Assembly: GCF_000308755.1 (NCBI RefSeq) | Contig: NZ_BAGF01000075.1 | Location: forward strand, 62,001 to 126,000 | Direction: 5' to 3' | DNA length: 64,000 nucleotides | Origin: Nocardia pneumoniae NBRC 100136 | Lineage (GTDB): Bacteria; Actinomycetota; Actinomycetes; Mycobacteriales; Mycobacteriaceae | Shown here: one piece after another, positions 27,898 through 38,962 of the stretch | Layout of the letters: each line of letters begins with the position of its first letter | How positions within the stretch are numbered: the first letter of the stretch is position 1 | Notes under the pieces: model-generated | Told to the model about the DNA's origin: nothing | What the model saw: the letters and a program-made list of their open reading frames with translations, nothing else | Databases searched by the model: none | Made by a program: the position numbers and the translations under genes

Positions 27898-29124
27898 TCA
27901 CGCTGGCGTGCTGGCAAACAGTTCCGGTGCAGCCTTCCGCACTTTTCGCAGAACATTGGTTGCCCGTTCCGAGGACACCGCTGACAGAATAGGCAGGGCA
28001 GGCCGCCACATCGACACCGCATCGGCATGCTTGCCCAATTGCCAACGGAGAAGGCCGGTTTCGGCGGCAGTAAGCGCGTAGACCCGCGCATGTGTCTGTG
28101 GGCTCCAAATGGACGTAGCCAACTCGCAGAACTGTTCGGCCGCTGCCCGTTCACCCACCGCCCGAAACGTCTTCGCGGTCTGGTGGACCACGGTTGCCTT
28201 GTTCGGACACCAAAGCGACATCCAGCGAGGTTGCCCGTCGGTCATCTCCGGATTGAGATACGGCTCGGCCTGCCGCAGCATTGCCATCGCTTCGGCTTTG
28301 TTTCCAGACTCGGCGTGGCAGCGAGCTACACAGACAGTGAACAACGCCATCGCGTCAGGCCCGACGTGACCAGCGGCGCGGCGAACCGATTCTTCGGCTA
28401 GCGCGACGCTGAACTTGCTTTGTCGAATATCGGTTCCCTGCAAGGCCAGAATGCGAAACACGAAGCCGTCCTGCCCCGGCACTCCGGATTCCTCCGCGAG
28501 CCGCAACGCAGACAGGAAATACCGTTGCCCGATGCCATCTTCCCCGGCGTCGTGCGCTTTGAAACCAGCCAGATACGCCAGCTCGGCGGCGGCGCTGAAC
28601 GCGGAAGCCCGGACAGTCGAATCGGCGAATCGCGACCGCAGCAGCGACGCGACATCAGTACTCAGGAACTCGGCGACAGCGGTTCGACCGATACCGCCGC
28701 CCTTCACTTCGTCCAACCGCAGGAAAGCATCGGTGATGCCCTGTAAAGCGCGAACTTCCGCCATGCCGACTCGCGTGGAGTCCTCGACTCGGATCAATCG
28801 GGCCATGTCCGAGTGCGATGCCAGCGCGGTCGCAGACAGCGCCGCACTGTAGACAGACGTGCGTAGGAACGACCGCCGGTCGACATCTGCTCTGCCCAAC
28901 ACGCTCACCAGTGTGACAGGATCGCATGTCACTTCGCCGCAGGCATGCGTGTACGCGGCGACCACCTCGGCGCAGGCGGGACGCGTACCGGTCTCGATAT
29001 GGCCGAGGTAGCTACGCGAAAACGGTATCCGCGCAGCCAACTCGGCTAGCGAGAGCCCTGCCGCCTGCCTGGTGGCCCGCAAACGTTCCCCGATGTCCGC
29101 CGGCAAGCCGCCGTCAGTCCCCAT
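27898..29124 (-). CDS. XRE-family regulator with TPR-like C-terminus
   Basis: 408 residues from ATG 29124. The frame is open upstream, but that extension does not look like protein and covers the divergent gene. The HTH is at about 8-65 (IGERLRATRQAAGLSLAELA, IPFSRSYLGHIETG). Next comes DRRSFLRTSVYSAALSATAL, a twin-arginine-like stretch common in Streptomyces and Nocardia regulators of this type, and then helical repeats (150-400) that resemble TPRs. Such proteins usually control a small adjacent gene; here a 106-residue Cys-containing protein is divergent. Confidence 0.82.
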   Translation of the reverse strand: MGTDGGLPADIGERLRATRQAAGLSLAELAARIPFSRSYLGHIETGTRPACAEVVAAYTHACGEVTCDPVTLVSVLGRADVDRRSFLRTSVYSAALSATALASHSDMARLIRVEDSTRVGMAEVRALQGITDAFLRLDEVKGGGIGRTAVAEFLSTDVASLLRSRFADSTVRASAFSAAAELAYLAGFKAHDAGEDGIGQRYFLSALRLAEESGVPGQDGFVFRILALQGTDIRQSKFSVALAEESVRRAAGHVGPDAMALFTVCVARCHAESGNKAEAMAMLRQAEPYLNPEMTDGQPRWMSLWCPNKATVVHQTAKTFRAVGERAAAEQFCELATSIWSPQTHARVYALTAAETGLLRWQLGKHADAVSMWRPALPILSAVSSERATNVLRKVRKAAPELFASTPA

Positions 29125-29340
29125 ACGGGGGATGGTAGGCGGATCTGTAGACCCGCAGTAGCCGATTCCCCGGTCTCGCACGGAGATTTTCGAGCGACTC
29201 TTGGAGCCAGCACCCACCCGGCGGGCGCGTCCTCCATTGCCTCTCGAAGCGGACGCACCGCCAGCCGTGAGCGGCCCGCGGTGACCAATCACCCCGCCGG
29301 GTGGCGTGCACCCAACGACAAACGACGCAGCAGGGGTGAA

Positions 29341-29658
29341 ATGATGGCGTTCAACTGGTGGAGAGAAGCCGAGCAGGACGACACATCGCCGCAAGCGATC
29401 ATCGACCGCGTGCAGGCCGAATGGCGCGCCGGACGCCGACACGAACGGATTCGAGCTGAGCAGCCCGACATCGGACCGCGGCCGACCGGGTCGCCGCACG
29501 AGGCGCCCGACCATGAACTCAGTGTTTCCGAAGCGCACTGGATCATGCAGCGCCACAGGGGATGCCGCGCCGATCAGTGCCCCCTCAAGCAGGTGGCCCG
29601 CCGAACGTTGATCGACGCCGGTCGGATGCGACCGGATACCTCGCGGGAGCCGTACTGA
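29341..29658 (+). CDS. Small Cys-containing protein paired with XRE regulator
   Basis: 106 residues from ATG 29341 (a second ATG follows directly), with AGGGGTGA upstream. Hydrophilic, no signal peptide. The C-terminal half carries HRGCRADQCPLKQVARRTLI, a compact Cys pair with basic flanks seen in small actinobacterial proteins near XRE regulators. No enzymatic motif. Its divergent position opposite the XRE gene suggests a regulator/partner pair. Confidence 0.65.
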   Translation: MMAFNWWREAEQDDTSPQAIIDRVQAEWRAGRRHERIRAEQPDIGPRPTGSPHEAPDHELSVSEAHWIMQRHRGCRADQCPLKQVARRTLIDAGRMRPDTSREPY

Positions 29659-29845
29659 CGGGGCCGGGGCAGCTACCGCCGAACGGCCGAAATCCGGTGC
29701 TCCAGTGGTTTCCGGCGCGACGGCCGACGAGATGTGATCCGGCGATGGTGACCCGACCGGCACGATGCCGAGGGCGACCGAGCGGGCCGGGGTCGGCGGC
29801 CACAGGGAGTGAGTTGCGGCCTCCGATTCCCGCATCGCCGACGGC

Positions 29846-30252
<407 letters not shown>

Positions 30253-30256
<4 letters not shown>

Positions 30257-30305
30257 GGCAGTCACGCTAGACGGGGCTCGGAGGTGCGTGCTTCTCGATT
30301 CCTGA
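30253..30305. repeat. 53-bp direct repeat, copy 1 (AraC/VOC junction)
   Basis: This stretch covers the VOC start codon and the end of the AraC gene. A near-copy, about six mismatches in 53 bases and in the same orientation, lies at 33350-33402, on the other side of the UvrA-like gene. Confidence 0.85.
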
Positions 30306-30750
30306 TCGGTCTGGTCACCTGTTTCGCCACGCACGACGGCATCCCCGCCGTCGCGTCCGCCGCCTCGCGCTGATAGACGCTGGGCGGCACGCCGACCAGC
30401 TCGGTGAAGCGAGTGCTGAAGGTGCCCAGCGACTGGCAGCCGACCGCGAAACAGGCCTCGGTGACGCTGACGTCGCCGCGACGCAGCAGCGCCATCGCGC
30501 GCTCGATGCGCCGCGTCATCAGATAGGAGTACGGCGACTCGCCGTAGGCGAGCCGGAACTGGCGGCTGAGATGCCCGGCCGACATGTGCACGCCACGGGC
30601 GAGCGCCTCGACGTCCAGCGGCTGCGCGTACTCACGGTCGATCCGATCGCGAACACGGCGCAACAGCGCCAGGTCGCGCAGCTGCTGCGCCGAGTCGGCT
30701 CTCCGAGTCACATAGCGGATCCTACGTCGCTCCGCCGTTGCCGAGGGCAC
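30262..30750 (-). CDS. AraC-family regulator (HTH only)
   Basis: 162 residues, made almost wholly of the double HTH: LRRVRDRIDREYAQPLDVEA, LARGVHMSAGHLSRQFRLAY, GESPYSYLMTRRIERAMALL and FSTRFTELVGVPPSVYQ. There is no effector domain, as in SoxS/MarA-like members and in the small AraC genes beside VOC genes. A GTG 13 codons downstream (30711) may be the true start. Downstream by 5 bp is the VOC gene; upstream by 26 bp is the UvrA-like gene, all on one strand. Confidence 0.85.
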   Translation of the reverse strand: MPSATAERRRIRYVTRRADSAQQLRDLALLRRVRDRIDREYAQPLDVEALARGVHMSAGHLSRQFRLAYGESPYSYLMTRRIERAMALLRRGDVSVTEACFAVGCQSLGTFSTRFTELVGVPPSVYQREAADATAGMPSCVAKQVTRPIRNREARTSEPRLA

Positions 30751-30776
30751 TCATATCGGTGTGCTCCGGCACCTGG

Positions 30777-33173
<2,397 letters not shown>

Positions 33174-33310
33174 CGTGTCTCCCTCTGTTGCGGCGGGACT
33201 GCCTTCGCGGTCGCAGTGGGCGGCGCCTGGCTCGATCTAACCAGCTTCGAGCAGGACGTCCGGCCGTCCGTCGTCGGCGCGGCCGTGGCACGTCCCGTTG
33301 TGATGCCTGA

Positions 33311-33402
33311 CCTACCGCGCCGCCGGGCCGACGTCGTCGAACGTGTCGGCCATGGCAGTCACGCTAGGCGCGGCTCGGGGGCGGGCGCTTCTCGATTCCT
33401 GA
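33311..33402 (-). pseudogene. Remnant of a second AraC/VOC junction
   Basis: The minus strand ends one frame with RNREAPAPEPRLA and a stop, matching RNREARTSEPRLA at the end of the intact AraC protein, and then starts M-A-D-T-F-D-D at 33353 where the VOC gene would begin, with a stop after 13 codons. The nucleotide match to the intact junction at 30253-30305 covers 53 bp. So a duplicated AraC-VOC pair has been lost apart from its junction. Confidence 0.6.
33350..33402. repeat. 53-bp direct repeat, copy 2
   Basis: Same orientation as the copy at 30253-30305 and about 47 of 53 bases identical. It shares the block CATGGCAGTCACGCTAG and the block CTTCTCGATTCCTGA. The 3.1 kb between the copies is the UvrA-like gene and most of the AraC gene, so recombination between them could delete the resistance gene. 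Confidence 0.85.
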
Positions 33403-33491
33403 CCCGATCTCCTCGTAGCCCTTCCCCATATGGTGGACCATCATCTATCGTGTCGTTATCCAACGGTACGTTATACGACGGGAAATATGCC

Positions 33492-33752
33492 ATGGAGAAC
33501 GCAAAGAAGCGTCGCGCGGTACGTCGAGTGGTGGCCGCCACTCTGATCGGAGGCGCGCTGGTGACACCGGCCATCCTCTCGCCCGAACCGTTCGTGGCCG
33601 TCACCGCGGACAAGTACTCGCATGACCCTGCCGATCGGCGCGGCTCCGGCGTGGGCGAGCGCAGCCGCAGCAGCAACCATGGGGGGTACCGAGGTCGCAA
33701 CGAGCGACCCTGCCAGTACACCCCCGAGGGCTACTGCACCGGACGGCGCTGA
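33492..33752 (+). CDS. Small exported basic protein
   Basis: 86 residues from ATG 33492. Strongly basic start (KKRRAVRR), a hydrophobic stretch VVAATLIGGALVTPAIL, then a charged mature part with many Arg, Ser and Gly, ending PCQYTPEGYCTGRR with a Cys pair. It looks like a small secreted or wall-bound peptide. I see only a weak ribosome site (GGGAAATA) and no family match, so it may be non-coding. Confidence 0.45.
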   Translation: MENAKKRRAVRRVVAATLIGGALVTPAILSPEPFVAVTADKYSHDPADRRGSGVGERSRSSNHGGYRGRNERPCQYTPEGYCTGRR

Positions 33753-33764
33753 ATCGGTGACATC

Positions 33765-34874
33765 TCAGCCGGGTTGGAAGAATGCGAGCATTCTCCGGCT
33801 GGCGTCCGGCGACATCAGGATTTCCTGCATGCGTGCGGACATCCGGGCGGCAGCGCTGGTGCGTTCGAACATCTCGCGTTCGTATTCTTCGACGGCGGCG
33901 GGAAAGTCGTCCGGGTGCGCGGCCAGCGCGAGACCGAGCACGGCGCCGTCCAGCAGCGCCATGTTGGCGCCCTCGCCCACCGGCGGCATCAGGTGCGCGG
34001 CATCGCCGAGCAGCGTGATGCCTGGCGTCGACGGCCAGGTCAGCCCGACCGGGAGAGCGGTGATCGACCGCGGCACGACCGAGTCGTCGCAGGCCGCGAT
34101 CAGCGCGGTGAACCGTGCGTCCCAGCCGCTGAGCAGGTCGATCAGCCGCGCCCGGGCGGCGGGCGGGTCGTCGAACGGGATCCCGGTGGTGGCGAACCAG
34201 TTCTCGTCGGTGTTGTAGAAGCTGAGGCCGATGCGAACGCGGCCGTCGCCGTTGCGCTGCGCCGCCAGCGATAGTCCGTTGCCGAGCACCCAGTAGTTGC
34301 CTCGCCCGACCATCGCCGCGAGGTCGGGGTGCGTGCGGTCGATGTCGGGAATGCCGAGTTCGACGACGTTCTGGCCGATATGCGCCGGGCGGGCGTCGGT
34401 GAGCAGCGTGCGGACCCGGGACTGCGCGCCGTCGGCGCCGACCAGCAGGTCATACATAGCAGTGCTGCCGTCGGCGAAGTGCAGCAGGCCGTTGTCGGCG
34501 GATCTGAACGCGTGCCCCCAGCGCACCACGTCCTCGGGGAGGGACTCCAGCAGCAGGTTACGCAGATCGGCGCGGTCGACTTCGGGTCGCTCGAGCGGGG
34601 CGTCGTCGGGGGTGTCCTCCTGGAGCAGCAAGGTGCCGTCCGGCTCCAAAAGGCGCATGTCCTGCCCTTCGCCGCGGGCGATCCCGTGGAACTGGTCGAT
34701 CAGACCGGCCGCACGCAGCGCTCGCTGCCCGGAATGGATGTCGAGCATGCCGCCCTGACCGCGCGCGTCGCGCGAGGGTTCCCGTTCGTAGACGACGGCG
34801 TCGATGCCGTTCACATGCAGCACTCGGGCGAGGGTCAGGCCGCCCAGTCCGGCTCCGACGATCGCGATGTTCAT
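33765..34874 (-). CDS. FAD-dependent monooxygenase, TetX/PHBH-like
   Basis: 369 residues from ATG 34874. FAD-binding GAGLGG at 7-12 with the acidic end VVYEREP, the DG motif near LVGADGAQSRVRTLL, and the GD motif GDAAHLMPPVGEGANMAL near 290. This is a class A flavoprotein monooxygenase of the TetX/phenol hydroxylase type that hydroxylates aromatic or polyketide compounds with NAD(P)H. Divergent from a TetR regulator with a 32-bp palindrome between them, a layout typical of inducible antibiotic- or aromatic-inactivating enzymes. Confidence 0.9.
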   Translation of the reverse strand: MNIAIVGAGLGGLTLARVLHVNGIDAVVYEREPSRDARGQGGMLDIHSGQRALRAAGLIDQFHGIARGEGQDMRLLEPDGTLLLQEDTPDDAPLERPEVDRADLRNLLLESLPEDVVRWGHAFRSADNGLLHFADGSTAMYDLLVGADGAQSRVRTLLTDARPAHIGQNVVELGIPDIDRTHPDLAAMVGRGNYWVLGNGLSLAAQRNGDGRVRIGLSFYNTDENWFATTGIPFDDPPAARARLIDLLSGWDARFTALIAACDDSVVPRSITALPVGLTWPSTPGITLLGDAAHLMPPVGEGANMALLDGAVLGLALAAHPDDFPAAVEEYEREMFERTSAAARMSARMQEILMSPDASRRMLAFFQPG

Positions 34875-34884
34875 GGCCACCCTT

Positions 34885-34916
34885 CGATACAGCGTATTTG
34901 CCAATACACTGTATCG
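34885..34916. promoter_or_regulatory. 32-bp near-perfect palindrome, TetR operator
   Basis: CGATACAGcGTATT and AATACaCTGTATCG form 14-bp arms with one mismatch around a 4-bp centre. The site fills most of the 46-bp space between the monooxygenase start and the first possible TetR start, so one bound dimer pair would shut both promoters. Confidence 0.82.
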
Positions 34917-34941
34917 CACCATGCGATGTATGGTCAGCGGC

Positions 34942-35622
34942 ATGTTGGTGTGGGAGAGGCCGGAGCCGCCGGATCGACCGGCGCCTGCCCCACTGAGCCG
35001 GGAGCGGATCGTGCGAGCGGCGATCCGGCTGGCCGACGCGGACGGACTCGCGGCGGTGTCGTTACGCAAGGTTGCCGCCGCACTCGACGTCGGGCCGATG
35101 CGGCTGTACGGCTACATCGCCACCAAGGAGGAGTTGCTCGACCTGATGGTCGACGCGGTCTACGCCGAGATCCGACCGGCCGGAGAGGGGTGGCGAGAGG
35201 TGCTAAGGTCCCTTGCCGAAACCACCCGGCAGGCCGCTCACCAGCACGAATGGTTTGCCGACCTGATCGGTGGACGGCCCCAGCTCGGGCCGCACGCGAT
35301 GGCCAGAGGAGAGGCTGTGGTGGCCGCGATGGGCGACCTCGACGTGGACACCGTCATGCCGGTGGTCGACGCGGTCAACGCGTACGTGATCGGCGCGGTG
35401 CGCCGGGAGATCGCCGAGCTGCGGGCCGAGCGGGCCACCGGGATGGACAAGCAGCAGTGGCAGGCCGCCTTCGGGCCTTATCTGGAGCGAACCCTCGCAA
35501 CCGGCCGATTCCCCGCGCTGGCCACGGTCATCCGCGAGGGCGCCCACCTGGACGCCGACCAAACCTTCCGCACCGGCCTCGACTTCCTCCTCGACGGCAT
35601 CCAAGCCCGCATCTCGAGCTGA
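34942..35622 (+). CDS. TetR-family regulator with TetR_C-like domain
   Basis: 226 residues from ATG 34942; in-frame ATGs at 34921 and 34930 are possible, and 34921 lies 4 bp from the operator. HTH at about 20-65: LSRERIVRAAIRLADADG, LAAVSLRKVAAALDVGPMRL, YGYIATKEELLDLM. The rest has the TetR_C pattern of Tet repressor-like ligand domains (GWREVLRSLAE, HQHEWFADLIGG). The pairing with a TetX-like monooxygenase recalls drug-induced systems. Confidence 0.88.
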   Translation: MLVWERPEPPDRPAPAPLSRERIVRAAIRLADADGLAAVSLRKVAAALDVGPMRLYGYIATKEELLDLMVDAVYAEIRPAGEGWREVLRSLAETTRQAAHQHEWFADLIGGRPQLGPHAMARGEAVVAAMGDLDVDTVMPVVDAVNAYVIGAVRREIAELRAERATGMDKQQWQAAFGPYLERTLATGRFPALATVIREGAHLDADQTFRTGLDFLLDGIQARISS

Positions 35623-35736
35623 CGCGCGGCCCGAGTACCAGGCGAACGCCGCCCGTGGCACACGTTCGGCGCTGACGCGTCGCCATCGGCGCAGTAGATG
35701 CCCCTGGCGCCGCGAGGCGCAGAGCTGTCCCGCGAT

Positions 35737-38096
35737 TCATTCGGCGACGAATTCCGCCTCCCGCTCCACCGCCTCGATGGTCTGTTGCGGCACTTGGATC
35801 GGGCCGGGGGTGTAGGTGATCGCGCGTAGATCGCCGGTGTAGCGGAAGGTGCCGCGCGTTCGCGCAGATCCCAGGATACCGGGCCGCGGGCGTCGACGCC
35901 GACGGAGATGCCGGTCCACGGCGACATGCCGACCAACTGGACCTGATCGAGTAGCTGCGCGACCTGAACGCCGTCGATCTCGATGGCGAAATCCGAACGC
36001 AACCGAGGGCGCACTGCGGCGTGCACGGTGATCCGCTGCACGCCGTCCGCCAAGGGTTCCGTCGTGACCGTGTCGTAGCGGCCGTAGCTATTGAGACCGA
36101 AGGTCACCCGGCCGTTCTCGATGTAGAGCACGTAGCCGCCCAGCGGATCGCCGTGTGCGACAAGGACACCCTCGTCGCCCGCCTTGTAGGCGCCGAGTTG
36201 CGCCTCGATGGCGAAGTCCCGGTAGGCGATCAGTCGCTGCGAGCGATACCGTTCCAAGGTCGGCGTGCCGGGCAGCAGCCGGACCGGGGCGGAGAACCGG
36301 GACTCCTCAGGCCGTCGCCGAGCCAGATCCTGCCGCGTGGCCAGCGGGAAAACCGTATTGGCCCAGGCGGATTCGTCCCAGGCGGCGGCCAGCTCCGCGA
36401 CTTTCTCCGGAAACCGCTCGGACAGGTCGTGCAGCTCCGTCGGATCGGTGCGGACGTCGAACAGCTGCCACTTCGGCTTGTCGATATCGGTCCCCGGCTC
36501 ATACAGCGACAACAGTTTCCAGCCGTCACGGTAGAAGCCGCGGTTGCCCACCATCTCCGAGTACTGCTCGGTGTGCTCGGACACCGCCTCGGGATCGCGC
36601 AGCGTCCGCACCGCCGATACGCCGTCGAACTCCTTGGCGGGCAAGCCGCTACGGACGGTCGGCCGCCGCAACCCGGCAAGCTCCAGCAGCGTCGGCGCGA
36701 GATCGGTGACGTAGGTGTATTCGTGCCGGATGCCGTTGTCCCCTTCGGCGCGCGGCAGTCCTTTCGGCCAGGAGAGCAGGAACGGCACGCGTACGCCGCC
36801 CGCGAAGGTCTGGCCTTTGTAGAAGCGGAACGGCGTATTGGACGCCTGCCCCCAGCCGCGCGGATAGTGCACGCCCAGTTTCGCGGTGCCGATCAGCTCC
36901 TCGTCGTGCGGGACATCGCCGACCCAGTCCGGATCGGTGATGTGCGCGAACTCCGCGAAGTAGGTGCGGGTGCCCTCCGGCCCGCCTTCGGCGGTGCCGC
37001 CGTTGTCCGAGGTGAACACCACGATCGTGTTGTCCAGCTCGCCGAGCCGCTCGAGCGTGTCGAGGATGCGTCCCAGGCTCTGGTCGATGCTGTCGACCAT
37101 CGCCGCGTACACCTCCATGTACCGGGCGAATCGTCGCTGTTCCGCCGGGGTCAGCGAAGCCCATTCCGCCGCTTCGTATCCGGGTTCGGTGTTGCGCGGC
37201 TTCTGCCGTGTTCCCGGAGGGAACAGGCCCTGGGCGAGTTGGCTGGCGAACCGGCTGCGGCGCAGTTCGTCCCAGCCCTCGGCGTAGCGGCCACGGTATT
37301 TGGCCAGATCCCGCGGCTTGGCCTGCAACGGACCGTGCATGGCGACGTGGGCGAAGTACAGGAAGAACGGCTTGGTGGCGTCGTGCGCGCGCAGATCCTT
37401 GACGTAGGCGATGGCCTTATCGGTCAGATCGTCGGTGAGGTAGTAGCCCTCCGGGTATTCCTCGATATCGACGACCGAGGAGTCCGAGACCAGCTGGTTC
37501 GGGTAGTAGAAGGAGTTGAGCCCCTCCAGTGAGCCGTAGTACCGGTCGAAGCCGCGCTGGGTCGGCCACGAATCCCTATGTGCCGCGGGGTTCATCGTGG
37601 CGTCGCGCACTAAGTGCCACTTGCCGACCGCGTAGGTGGCGTAGCCGTTGTCGCGCAGAATCTCCGGCAGCGTCAGCACATCGTCCGCGAGTTCCAAGCG
37701 CAGACCCGGATAGCCGGGATCGGCATTGGCGACGAACCCGAAACCAGCGCGGTGGGCATTGATGCCGGTAAGCAGCGACGCGCGCGACGGCGAGCACAAC
37801 GGGGTGGTGTGGTAGTTCGTCAGCCGAAGACCGGTGGCGGCCAGCCGGTCCAGCGTCGGCGTCTCGATCTCGGAGCCGAACGGGCCGATATCGCTGTATC
37901 CCATGTCATCGATCAGCACCACGACAATGTTCGGAGCGCCGTCGGGGGCGGTTGGTGGATAGGTCCATTCGGGGGTCGAATCGACGACGGTGCGACCGAC
38001 CGAGCCACCGAAATCTTCGTAACCGCGAGCATGAGAGGGAACAGGCACCCTTCCAGTCAAACCACACGCTCCGCAGATCACGACACTTTCGCGCAT
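35737..38096 (-). CDS. Arylsulfatase with a 3' frameshift
   Basis: Sulfatase family. LCSPSRASLLTG holds the Cys that is turned into formylglycine, DDMGYSDIGPFG binds the metal, and GKWHL, SDNGG and TYVTDLAPT are in place. The frame runs through GPVSWDLRER and then shifts near 35855. The expected ending RGTFRYTGDLRAITYTPGPI...EFVAE lies in another frame and stops at 35737. Without repair the frame goes on to 35478 with an alien tail, antisense to the end of the TetR gene. One missing base in a GC run explains it; sequencing error cannot be excluded. The 5' end is uncertain (ATG 38096 or 38150, GTG 38048). The enzyme removes sulfate from aryl or similar esters. Confidence 0.8.
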
Positions 38097-38150
38097 GGTG
38101 CGTCGAACCGGCAGCCGGTCCCCGTGCTCGTCCGGCTGACCTGCCGCCAT

Positions 38151-38962
38151 GGTTTCGGTCCCGCCGATGCTCCGCTCACCCACGTGTGGTGACGGCCGTT
38201 CGGATTCCTGTCGACGATGCCCGGCCAGGGCCGCACCGTTAGGTGCTGGAGCGCGCTTCATGCCGACCTTGCGTGACGGTTCGAGCTGATCCAGTGCGCA
38301 GCTGGGCGAATGCCCTGAGTGATCTCCTCGCCGAGCCGAATACCGAGGCGGGCGCTGGCGAATCGGCAGACAGGGCTGTTCGCCCGATCGGCGTGGGCAC
38401 GACATGGTCGGCCGGGTTCAGCAGAACGCCAGGTCATCGGCCCAGACCAAGTGTTTGTTTTCGTTCGGAATGAGTTGCAAGACTGTCTGTGGCACAATAC
38501 TTTTCGTGCGTCGGTCGACAAAAGGCAACTCTGCGGCAACGGCGATGTCGCAGTTCGGCGCGACCGTGCTATCGGCTCGGCAGCGTGTACACGTTGCCGC
38601 CCGGCCGATACGAACAGACCGCACGCCCCGCTGGCGGGACCGGAACGGGCGATCGCGGCTTTGGGAACCTTCCCTTGTGTTCCCGCGACTCCCCGACGGG
38701 TCGGCATGGGCGCGCGACCATTCCGTGGCGCAGTGCGCGAAACTCCGTGGCCGGGCAGCGGAACGAAACCTCACGTGAAGGTGTGTGGTGCATTGAGCTT
38801 TTGACAGGTGATCGTCCGGCTTCCTTGTCCCGGTCCCCGGCTGTGTCCGCGTGAACCCGCGGTAACCGCCGACTCCGGTGCGTCGAGGTTCGGCAGCGAT
38901 GGCCCGGGTATGCCCAACGGTTGACGAGTAACCGCTGGGATCGGAAATGGTAGGAGGCGGTT
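38151..38962. other. Long gap without recognisable gene
   Basis: About 800 bp between the arylsulfatase and the acyl-CoA oxidase-like gene. Short frames on both strands are not protein-like. A TTGCAA/TACTTT pair near 38475-38505 is a weak promoter candidate. The stretch 38440-38530 is somewhat AT-richer than its surroundings. Confidence 0.4.

Noticed and set aside
29125-29835. 237-residue N-terminal extension of the XRE regulator
   Set aside because: Open frame only. It covers the divergent small gene, has no protein character, and the HTH normally lies at the N-terminus of such regulators.
35478-35736. C-terminal tail of the uncorrected arylsulfatase frame
   Set aside because: Not homologous to sulfatases and antisense to the TetR gene; explained by the frameshift near 35855.
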